This document shows positions 1 through 5,818 of a stretch of DNA of 8,208 nt, piece by piece. Numbering within the stretch: the first letter of the stretch is position 1; every line of letters begins with the position of its first letter. The translations under genes were made by a program, and so were the position numbers. Under the pieces are notes generated by a model. The model did no database searches and was not told the origin of the DNA. It saw nothing but the letters and a program-made list of their open reading frames with translations. Source of the stretch: Deltaproteobacteria bacterium RBG_13_61_14 (GTDB lineage Bacteria; RBG-13-61-14); NCBI GenBank assembly GCA_001797815.1, contig MGQK01000072.1, positions 1 through 8,208 of the forward strand, given 5' to 3'.

Positions 1-1
1 C

Positions 2-1402
2 GGCGAATATCGTAATGCGGAGATTTCTCTGTTCGTAACGGTGGAAGATGATAATCGCGACCTCAGCAACGAATCATTGACCATCAACACCAATTCTTAC
101 TTCATGGACTCCCTCATCGTGCTTGAGGATGAGAACACCTACTTCCTCCATGCCCAGGCGGCTGACCTGGCCGGTAACCCTGCCGTGCCAATCGAGATGA
201 CCTTTGTCCTCGATAAAACCAAGCCGGCAATCGTTATCACCGGTGCCGAGGATGGAAAATATTACAACTACGACATCGTCTTGCATGGAACAGTGGTGGA
301 TCTGCATCGGAACCTTCTCGCCGAAATCCTCACCGTTAATGGCATGCCTAAACTCATGGATGTGGATATCCTACTCTCGAATGAAATGCCCCATGTCGTC
401 CATGCCGAGGCCGCTGACCTCGCAGGGAATGCCGCAGATCCGGTAGATCTGAGTTTCGTTATCGATAAAACCGCGCCGGAAATCATCATCACCGGTGTGG
501 TGGACGGTGTGACATACAATGAAGACGTGACCCCTCACATCGAGGTGAGCGATCCATATCTCGATTCATACACCATCACCCTCAATGGCGTGCCTTTTGT
601 GAGCGATACGCCGATCACCGAGGATGGAGTATATCTTCTGGTGGTGGATGCAACGGACCTGGCGAGTAACCATTCACACCGGGAAGTTTTGTTCGAAGTG
701 CGGAAGATCCTTCTCGAAGTTATCAAGGAAATTCTTGACCCAAGACCCTCGGTGCTGGTCTGGCTGCGGCTGGGAAAGGATCGTAGCATGAACCCCGTGG
801 CCGTGGGTTCCTGGATTGAACAGGTGCTGGATAGCGCAAACATTGATTACCTGATCACGAACGATGAAGCCACATTCGTGGATGAAATGCGCACCGGCTT
901 TTACAATGTTTTTGTGGTTGTAAATATCGGCAAGACCAACGCGACTAATGCCGAAATCGAAGGCCGAGTCCTGGCCGGAGATGGCCTGATCGCTCTCAAA
1001 AACCATCCCGAGGAATTGCCCAAGGTCAGGGATCTCTTGGGCGTGCATTGGCTGGGCCGGCGCTGTTCGGAGGATGATCACCAGATCGTGATGGTAGATT
1101 CTGCGATTTCCCCTGCGGGTAGTTTCACGGTGCATGGAAAGTTTAGCGTCACCAACATGGAGTCCTGGGGGGCCCAGCCGCTAGGAGAATTTACCGACGG
1201 CGCCACCGATCCCAAGCCGGCGGTAACTCTCAATCCCTATGGTCTGGGCCTCGGACGGCGGCACGGTGGAGGCCAACCAGATCACCTGGCTACGCTACCT
1301 CAACACCGGCGATCACTTGAGCCTGGATTTTGGTCTCCGCCTCCCGGACCTGGTCGGCTCCTCATCGCCTGGCAGGCTAAAAGTGCGCTAGTAAATCCAT
1401 GA
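2..1402 (+). CDS. Tandem Ig-like repeat surface/secreted protein, 5' partial, frameshifted near its 3' end
   Basis: The frame is open from base 2, so the GTG at 41 is probably internal and the gene begins left of the window. Numbering from that GTG, three Ig-like repeats are visible: to about 62, 63-146 and 147-222. The first two end in an ADLAGN motif followed by F-V-x-D-K-T-x-P, typical of bacterial Ig-like domains in exported proteins. Residues 236-340 look like an alpha/beta domain (VLVWLRLG; later AGDGLIALKNHPEELPKVRDL). After NPYGLG (residue ~403) the composition becomes R/H/G/P-rich and stops making sense as protein. The +3 frame picks up at about 1248 with ASDGGTVEANQITWLRYL and runs to a TAG at 1389-1391, resembling a DUF11-like repeat. 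The gene is therefore broken by an indel or deletion near 1245, or carries a sequencing error. The function is probably adhesion or cell-surface structure, by inference from the repeats only. Confidence 0.75.
   Translation, partial: GEYRNAEISLFVTVEDDNRDLSNESLTINTNSYFMDSLIVLEDENTYFLHAQAADLAGNPAVPIEMTFVLDKTKPAIVITGAEDGKYYNYDIVLHGTVVDLHRNLLAEILTVNGMPKLMDVDILLSNEMPHVVHAEAADLAGNAADPVDLSFVIDKTAPEIIITGVVDGVTYNEDVTPHIEVSDPYLDSYTITLNGVPFVSDTPITEDGVYLLVVDATDLASNHSHREVLFEVRKILLEVIKEILDPRPSVLVWLRLGKDRSMNPVAVGSWIEQVLDSANIDYLITNDEATFVDEMRTGFYNVFVVVNIGKTNATNAEIEGRVLAGDGLIALKNHPEELPKVRDLLGVHWLGRRCSEDDHQIVMVDSAISPAGSFTVHGKFSVTNMESWGAQPLGEFTDGATDPKPAVTLNPYGLGLGRRHGGGQPDHLATLPQHRRSLEPGFWSPPPGPGRLLIAWQAKSALVNP
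1240..1391 (+). pseudogene. Out-of-frame continuation of the Ig-like protein (DUF11-like tail)
   Basis: From about 1248 the +3 frame reads A-S-D-G-G-T-V-E-A-N-Q-I-T-W and later TGDHLSLDFGLRLPDLVGS. This has the alternating hydrophobic pattern and the TW/TGD landmarks of DUF11-type repeats in secreted proteins. It ends at TAG 1389-1391 without completing a domain. The upstream frame is +2, so a net one-base shift is needed to join the two. DUF11-type repeats usually have an 'LPxGL' strand directly before this segment. Here the alpha/beta domain abuts it, so an internal deletion with microhomology is as plausible as a single inserted G in the GGG at 1246-1248. Confidence 0.6.
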
Positions 1403-1664
1403 GCAGGTTCGATTGAATTAGGCTCGGGAATATTTGCAAAGACCAGGTTTGCTTTCGGCCTGACGGTGAAGCCTCGCTTCCTGGTGGAGCCGCGGCCATA
1501 ATGCGTTCAGGCATATCGAAACGGCAATCATAAGCGAGCGGCGGTAAGGTCATTGTTAGGATAGGAACGGGCCATGATAACGGCGGTCCAGTAGGTATCT
1601 TATTGTTAGATAGATTACAAAAAGATAATGGCTCCCCGGATCGTCATCCCATGGCGTCATTATT
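1403..1664. other. Intergenic stretch with no recognisable gene
   Basis: All frames contain frequent stops. A short open stretch around 1435-1500 resembles no family I recognise. The DNA is more A/T-rich than its flanks, especially around 1595-1630. I see no tRNA, strong hairpin with a T-run, or clear promoter pair. It is probably decayed sequence between the broken surface gene and the helix-turn-helix gene. Confidence 0.4.
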
Positions 1665-2048
1665 TTGTATGAGATAAGGCTTGAAAATCAACATATTGGG
1701 CCTACGAGAAGAAAATCGCGCCTTAAAGCCTCCATAAGCAGTCCCCCCGATATTGGCCATACTCCAAGCGCGAGAGACCTCATGCAAAAAGCCCTCCGGT
1801 GGAAAGCCCTCCTGGATTCCCGCGAACTATCCAACCAGGCCCAAATCGCCCGCCTTGAAAGGCTATCCAGAGCCAGGGTCACCCAGATCATAAGCCTCCT
1901 CCGGCTGGCCCCGGAAATCCAAGAATATATCCTGGCAATACCCGAAACCACTGGACGCTCAGCGTTAAGCGAACGCCTCCTTCGGCCCATCACCCGGATT
2001 GACGACCATCGAGAACAGTTAAGAGCATTTCACGGATTAATACCGTGA
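1665..2048 (+). CDS. Small ParB-like helix-turn-helix protein of the recombinase-associated type
   Basis: The core is residues 40-91: a helix QKALRWKALLDS, then an HTH with QAQIARLERLSRARVTQI, then LLRLAPEIQEYILAIP. This resembles the small proteins, often next to site-specific recombinases, that share the pattern 'AELA-x-SRARVTQI-x-LLxLAPxIQExIL-x-LP' and then an arginine-rich '(L)RPI' tail, here LLRPITRIDDHREQ. The HTH fold suggests DNA binding; its target and role are unknown. The start is uncertain. TTG at 1665 gives 127 residues with a basic, low-complexity N-terminus, and an ATG at 1782 would give only the conserved core. Neither has a strong ribosome binding site. No recombinase gene is visible upstream, so it may be an orphan left by a lost element. 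Its stop lies 3 bases from the stop of the converging minus-strand gene. Confidence 0.6.
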   Translation: MYEIRLENQHIGPTRRKSRLKASISSPPDIGHTPSARDLMQKALRWKALLDSRELSNQAQIARLERLSRARVTQIISLLRLAPEIQEYILAIPETTGRSALSERLLRPITRIDDHREQLRAFHGLIP

Positions 2049-2051
2049 GAG

Positions 2052-2378
2052 TTAGCTGTCTTCATCGAACTCGTAGTACGCAATCCCGGCCTTACGGCAG
2101 GTATCCAGAAAGGACTTCAGAGCCTTCCGGTAGTTATTCTTTGCTTCCTTGACCATGGCCTGCATCTTGTCCAAGTTGGCCTTGGCCTCCTCTACCGACT
2201 TGCGAAGAGCCTCGATATCCGCCTTCTCGGCGCGGGCAGGCTTTCCTTTACGCCTCTTGTCCGGAGGGAGATTATGCTTCAGCCACTCCAATAAGCCGTC
2301 CGTAAGAATATCGATAATCTGCGCTCGTCGCTCCTTGCCGCTCATGCGCGCAATCTCTTCATCTGTCAGAATTACCAT
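2052..2378 (-). CDS. Hypothetical charged coiled-coil protein, 108 residues
   Basis: I do not recognise this protein. It starts MVILTDEEIARMSGKERRAQ, followed by an amphipathic helix (IIDILTDGLLEWLKHNLPP), a basic linker (KRRKGKPARAEK, about residues 41-53), a heptad-like charged helix (about 54-90, ALRKSVEEAKANLDKMQAM) and an acidic end (YYEFDEDS). There is no signal peptide or membrane segment, so it is probably cytoplasmic. The basic linker and coiled coil could suit a small nucleic-acid-associated or partner-binding protein, but no function can be assigned. The ATG start is well supported by a strong Shine-Dalgarno sequence 7 bases upstream. It converges on the helix-turn-helix gene with only 3 bases between stops. 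Confidence 0.65.
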   Translation of the reverse strand: MVILTDEEIARMSGKERRAQIIDILTDGLLEWLKHNLPPDKRRKGKPARAEKADIEALRKSVEEAKANLDKMQAMVKEAKNNYRKALKSFLDTCRKAGIAYYEFDEDS

Positions 2379-2657
2379 TTTTATCCCTCCCTTCCAATCA
2401 ATCTCAATGTAGGGGGAAAGACACGTTCAAGGAAAGCAACAGGCATCATAAATTGGATCAGCTCCTGCGGGTTAAACCGCGACCAGCCGGCAAAGGTTGC
2501 TGGGCCGATCAGATCACTAACTTAACCCTTTTGGAGGACGAATTCAATTATAGAGTTGTTTCAGTAGCAAGGAAAAAAAGAGTGCCACAGCCGGAGAAGA
2601 AAGCCCTCCTCTTGGAAGAAGGAATAAAGCACGCACGAGGAGTCCCCCACGCCGCCC
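2379..2657. other. Intergenic stretch without a supported gene
   Basis: One plus-strand frame stays open from 2453 to 2920. It runs out of frame across the recognisable helix-turn-helix sequence and has no family features, so it is not taken as a gene. In the +3 frame, residues just before the second helix-turn-helix copy (RRRKPSSWKKE, then a TAA at 2616-2618) vaguely resemble the basic N-terminus of the 1665-2048 gene (TRRKSRLKAS). This suggests the homologous DNA once extended upstream. Confidence 0.4.
2386..2390 (-). promoter_or_regulatory. Shine-Dalgarno sequence of the 108-residue protein
   Basis: On the minus strand the sequence reads GGAAGGGAGGGATAAAAATG. GGAGG lies 7 bases before the ATG at 2378-2376, which is ideal spacing and fixes this start. 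This is one of the best translation signals in the left half of the window. Confidence 0.7.
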
Positions 2658-2867
2658 GTGAAGAAAGCCCTTCAGAAAGCCCTCAAATGGCATGCCCTCC
2701 TGGACTCCGGCCAGATGCAAGACCAGGCCGAAATCGCTCGCAAGAACGGCCTCTCCCGCGCCCGGATCACCCAAATCAGGTCCAGACCGACCGCTCCTTG
2801 CAAAATGCAAGCAAAGGTTTTGAGGAAAAGGAGAACGCAGGGTTCTGCTCAGACCGCTCGATGGTAG
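2658..2867 (+). pseudogene. Truncated second copy of the ParB-like helix-turn-helix gene
   Basis: From GTG 2658 the first 40 residues contain LQKALKWHALLDSGQM and QAEIARKNGLSRARITQI. I count 23 identities in 36 aligned positions with residues 40-75 of the 1665-2048 protein. The similarity ends at base 2777, directly after the TQI of the recognition helix. The remaining residues (RSRPTAPCKMQAKVL...) are unrelated, and the LLxLAPxIQExIL and RPI parts are absent. The copy is diverged at DNA level, so it is not a recent duplication. The frame upstream is closed by stops. It is most likely a non-functional fragment cut at a rearrangement junction. Confidence 0.6.
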
Positions 2868-3036
2868 CATCATTATCCTTCTTGTGCCAGATGCTGGTCA
2901 AGCGGTTCTGGACATCGTAGGCGTAATCGGTGTAGCTCACCCGCGTCACGCCATCGGCCTGATAATATTCAGTCCGCGACCGCATCCGCTGCAGGTTATA
3001 CGAATACCGCGCCAGCCGCACCCCGTCCTGGAACAC
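2776..3036 (-). pseudogene. RHS/YD-repeat protein fragment
   Basis: The minus-strand frame reads VFQDGVRLARYSYN, RMRSRTEYYQADG, TDYAYDVQNRLTSIWHKK. The Y-D-x-x-N-R-L-T-S motif and the spaced aromatic/glycine pattern are those of RHS/YD repeats, found in large secreted or contact-dependent toxin proteins. Only about two repeat units are present (about bases 2870-3060). Family members normally run to a thousand residues or more. The frame stays open upstream to a TGA at 3120-3118, with no credible start. At the other end it runs through non-RHS residues to a stop at 2778-2776, exactly where the truncated helix-turn-helix copy ends on the other strand. This is a remnant and is unlikely to be functional. 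Confidence 0.65.
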
Positions 3037-3067
3037 TTCCTTAATGTTCCCTTTGACTTGGGCGGCT

Positions 3068-3198
3068 GGAGGGATTAACTGATTTTTTACATTTTCCTCC
3101 CACCCATCTGGCTTCGTTCAAGCCCTGGCAGGCCCGCAGTCCCCCTTTCGGAAAATGATTTTCCATCGGTTAACTGACCCCTGTCAGTTAATCACTCC
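3068..3198. repeat. Short element bounded by 15-bp inverted repeats built on GATTAACTGA
   Basis: GGAGGGATTAACTGA at 3068-3082 is matched on the opposite strand by GGAGTGATTAACTGA at 3198-3184, 14 of 15 identical and bounding 131 bp. A third TTAACTGAC lies at 3170-3178. Inside is a near-perfect palindrome GGAAAATGATTTTCC (3150-3164). The layout resembles a REP/MITE-like non-autonomous element or a pair of REP units. No transposase is in the window. The right arm overlaps the stop codon of the amidotransferase gene. Confidence 0.5.
3170..3191. repeat. Perfect 9-bp stem hairpin just after the amidotransferase stop
   Basis: TTAACTGAC (3170-3178), a CCCT loop and GTCAGTTAA (3183-3191) form a perfect stem. 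On the minus strand it begins at the base after the TGA stop (3194-3192). No T-run follows, so it does not fit an ordinary Rho-independent terminator. It could still stabilise the 3' end of the mRNA. It is part of the TTAACTGA inverted-repeat cluster. Confidence 0.6.
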
Positions 3199-5801
3199 GG
3201 CACTTCCATCTTTGCCAGCACCTTCAGTTTCACCGCTCGCACCTTGCAATAGACTTCTGGCGGGGTTTTTTGCTGGCCATTCACCATGAGGAGATCCTGT
3301 TCGATGGAGATGCCGAAATATCGCTCGTTCGCCTCCAGGTAAGGCCGGATCAAGTTCCAGTCCTCATCGCTCAACTCCGCGAACTCCCCGCCGTTCAACT
3401 GCTCGGGCACCAGCTTACGGAACGGATCGCGCACGAAGATGGCGCCGCCCGACGCCAGGGAGAAGAGGTTGGAGCCGGGGTAAGGAGATTCCTGGTCCTT
3501 CACCCGGCCTTGCTCATCGAACTCGATCCCGTTCAGGATCACGAAGCCGCCGCCGCGGTGCGGGTCGCCGGCCATGAACGATTCGGCCAGGTAGTCGAGA
3601 CAGGTGCCGTTGATCACCACCCGGGGCCAGCCCACGGCGTTGATCAGCGGCCGGCCGGCGGCGTTACCCATCACGTAAACCTCGCCGCCCTTGGCGCCGT
3701 AGAGGAAGGCCTGGCCGACGTCGCCGTAAACCATCAGCCGGCCCCGCTTCAGGATCTGACCGAGCTGATCCTGGCCGTTGCCGTGCACGTGGATTTCCGC
3801 GCCGTCAATGCCCGAGGCCAGGTAATCGCCGGAGGAATCGAACACGTCCAGGCGGACGCCTTCCGAATTTGGACCCAGGCCGCAGCCGATAAAGCGCTGG
3901 CCCCGGAGGCCATAGACCAGGAACCGTTTCCAACCCAACTGCAAAGCCCGGACGATCAGGCGGGAGAGGCATTCCTCGCCTTCCGGCGGAAATTTCTCCG
4001 CGAAAAGGACCAGCGCCTTTTCCTTGCCGGCGGGCGGACGCAAGTACCATCGGGTTTCCCAATCCATCCGTTTCCATGGTCCCGCTTGCGCGCCGGCCAG
4101 AGGCGGGACCGAATCGAGCAAGCGGTGAATGGCCCCGCTGATGATTTCCCGGATGGCGCTGGGTTTTTTCTTTCCGCAAGCATAGCGGCGGTCGAGGAAC
4201 AGGGTCAGCAATTGCAGGGCCCCCTCGCGGCGGCGGTCATCCGCCTCGGCCAGACGGGAAATCAAGTTGACCAGCCATTGCAGCTGGCCGAAATTCCAGC
4301 CCGGAATTTCCTGGACCAGACGGGCAAAAACCTCCTGGGTGCGACCGTTCTTTGCGGCCGGCTCGATCCACTTCTGGATTGCATCCGCCTTCTTCGGAGC
4401 CGTTGGCTCGGCCCCGGCCTGGAGATTCCACTCGCCGGCGGGAGCGGTGATGGCCCGGCCGAATTTATCGGCGCAGAAAACCCGGGAATCGCCGTTCTTG
4501 CCCTCGACGGTAAAGACAAAAGCCCCGCCGTCGGTGTGCGAGCCGCCGCGCGCGTTCCAGTAGCGGTCGGCCTGGAGGCGGAAGCGCGGGTCTTCGGAAG
4601 CGAGGGAGTGGAGGGTGGCGTCAATCGCCTGTTTTTCCGAGGCGATGAGCCCGATGGAGATTTCGCCTTCTTGGAGCGCGAAGACCTGGGGCCGGAGCAT
4701 GGAGGTGTCGGTGATGCCGAGGAGCCGGAAGCGGTTCTGGTCCGGCTCGGACTGGGCGATGATGAAGAACCACGGCCCGTCGGGCGAGCTGTGCACGTGC
4801 AGCGATTGGATGGCGCGGTAGATGCGCCTTTTCTCTTCCGGCAGTCGCTCGAAGTCGAGTTCGGTGGTGGGCGCCAGAGCCTCGATCACGTATTCCAGGG
4901 GATAGCCGTAAACCCGGTGCCAGAGGTCGAAGAGCAGGACCGAGACCTCGGTGTCGGTGAGGAACTGGGGCGCGATGTGGTGCTGGCGGAGGTATTCGGA
5001 GATGCTGTAAAAATTGGCGAAGTCGCCGTTGTGGACCAGGGCCTGGTTCAACCCGATGAACGGATGCGCTCCCCCGGGATGCCAAACCCGGCCCTTGGTC
5101 GGGTAACGCTGGTGCGCGATCCAAACCTGGGCGCGCACGTCCTCCAACCCGTAATACTGAACCACCTGCTCCGCGTAGCCCACCACTTTGAAGATGGCCA
5201 GGTTGCGGGCATGCGAAAGCACGAATGCCCGCTTCTCGCCCAGGGAGGAGTAGAACTGGGTATTCAGCTGATAGCTGTTCTGGTAAATGAACTCGTCTTC
5301 CACCACCCTGGGCGGCGCCTCGGCCAGCCCGTTCTCCGCGGCGAACTTTTCCCGCGCATCCTCCTGGACCCGGACAAAGTATTGCACGATGTCCGGCGGT
5401 TTTACCTCCAGGCCCACCTCTCGAAAGTCGGTCGCCGGCCGCAGGCGGCGCTGGTGATCAATCCGGAGCCAGGGGCGGAGCCAGGCGGCTTCCACCTCCG
5501 CCTCGGCCGCCGGGTCCAAGAGCGCCACCTGGAGCAGGTAGTCCTCCCGCAGCGTCTTCTCGTCCACCCCCCACTGCTCGGGGAGCAGCCCGGCCGCGGC
5601 GATCCCGCCGCCCTTGCCGTTGCCCCGGTTGTGCATCTGGATGGATGGCTCGAAGATGTGCCGGCCCCGCACCGGCACGCTCGCCGCAAAGCCCACCACT
5701 CCGCAGCCGCCTTCTTCCGCGGCCTTGGCCGCCGGCGGCTGAGGCTGACCGGCGAGTAACCGCTTTCTTGAATCCAGGATGTTGCTGACTTGCGCTCGCA
5801 T
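3192..5801 (-). CDS. Glutamate synthase subunit: class II glutamine amidotransferase fused to a GXGXG domain
   Basis: Numbered from the ATG at 5801 (869 residues). Residues 31-460 form a class II (Ntn-type) amidotransferase that hydrolyses glutamine to glutamate and ammonia. The putative nucleophile is Cys33 in GGCGVVGFAAS; other conserved sites are HQRYPT (Arg232), HNGDFAN (Asn258-Gly259) and LTDTEV (about 281-286). About 460-605 is a helical linker with no motif I know. Residues ~613-765 are the GXGXG beta-helix of glutamate synthase (VYGDVGQAFLYGAKGGEVYV). The end carries the conserved tail (NLFSLASGGAIFVRDPFRK, QLNGGEFAELSDEDW). Standard GltB holds the FMN domain between these two modules; here it is in the adjacent upstream gene. 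I chose the ATG because AAGGAG precedes it. A TTG at 5822 would add 7 residues and overlap the upstream stop (TTGA), but has no ribosome binding site. The ~32-residue leader before Cys33 may be a cleaved propeptide. The protein is expected to be cytoplasmic. The same GATase/GXGXG modules occur in N-methylglutamate synthase, which is the main alternative. Confidence 0.9.
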   Translation of the reverse strand: MRAQVSNILDSRKRLLAGQPQPPAAKAAEEGGCGVVGFAASVPVRGRHIFEPSIQMHNRGNGKGGGIAAAGLLPEQWGVDEKTLREDYLLQVALLDPAAEAEVEAAWLRPWLRIDHQRRLRPATDFREVGLEVKPPDIVQYFVRVQEDAREKFAAENGLAEAPPRVVEDEFIYQNSYQLNTQFYSSLGEKRAFVLSHARNLAIFKVVGYAEQVVQYYGLEDVRAQVWIAHQRYPTKGRVWHPGGAHPFIGLNQALVHNGDFANFYSISEYLRQHHIAPQFLTDTEVSVLLFDLWHRVYGYPLEYVIEALAPTTELDFERLPEEKRRIYRAIQSLHVHSSPDGPWFFIIAQSEPDQNRFRLLGITDTSMLRPQVFALQEGEISIGLIASEKQAIDATLHSLASEDPRFRLQADRYWNARGGSHTDGGAFVFTVEGKNGDSRVFCADKFGRAITAPAGEWNLQAGAEPTAPKKADAIQKWIEPAAKNGRTQEVFARLVQEIPGWNFGQLQWLVNLISRLAEADDRRREGALQLLTLFLDRRYACGKKKPSAIREIISGAIHRLLDSVPPLAGAQAGPWKRMDWETRWYLRPPAGKEKALVLFAEKFPPEGEECLSRLIVRALQLGWKRFLVYGLRGQRFIGCGLGPNSEGVRLDVFDSSGDYLASGIDGAEIHVHGNGQDQLGQILKRGRLMVYGDVGQAFLYGAKGGEVYVMGNAAGRPLINAVGWPRVVINGTCLDYLAESFMAGDPHRGGGFVILNGIEFDEQGRVKDQESPYPGSNLFSLASGGAIFVRDPFRKLVPEQLNGGEFAELSDEDWNLIRPYLEANERYFGISIEQDLLMVNGQQKTPPEVYCKVRAVKLKVLAKMEVPE

Positions 5802-5803
5802 GA

Positions 5804-5809
5804 CTCCTT
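5804..5809 (-). promoter_or_regulatory. Shine-Dalgarno sequence deciding the amidotransferase start
   Basis: The minus strand reads GGGGGAAGGAGTCATG. AAGGAG sits only 2 bases before the ATG at 5801, tighter than usual; pairing through the AAGG part gives about 4 bases. It favours ATG over the TTG at 5822, which has no such signal. The 17-base gap after the upstream stop (5819) suggests translational coupling. Confidence 0.55.
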
Positions 5810-5818
5810 CCCCCTTGC

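Noticed and set aside
674-1135. Minus-strand 153-residue open frame
   Set aside because: Antisense to the Ig-like gene, whose plus-strand frame shows clear repeats; no motif or start signal.
1241-1256. Programmed ribosomal frameshift in the Ig-like gene
   Set aside because: No slippery heptamer, internal Shine-Dalgarno sequence or following pseudoknot is evident, and the missing domain part points to mutation.
2453-2920. 155-residue plus-strand open frame
   Set aside because: It runs out of frame through the recognisable helix-turn-helix fragment and antisense to the RHS fragment, and has no family features.
3170-3191. Rho-independent terminator for the glutamate synthase operon
   Set aside because: The hairpin stem is A/T-rich and not followed by a T-run on the minus strand; kept only as a repeat/hairpin.
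3270-5759. Long plus-strand open frame (829 residues) opposite the amidotransferase/GXGXG gene
   Set aside because: Exact antisense of a gene with clear catalytic motifs. High GC keeps the opposite frame open, and its translation is low-complexity with no family features.
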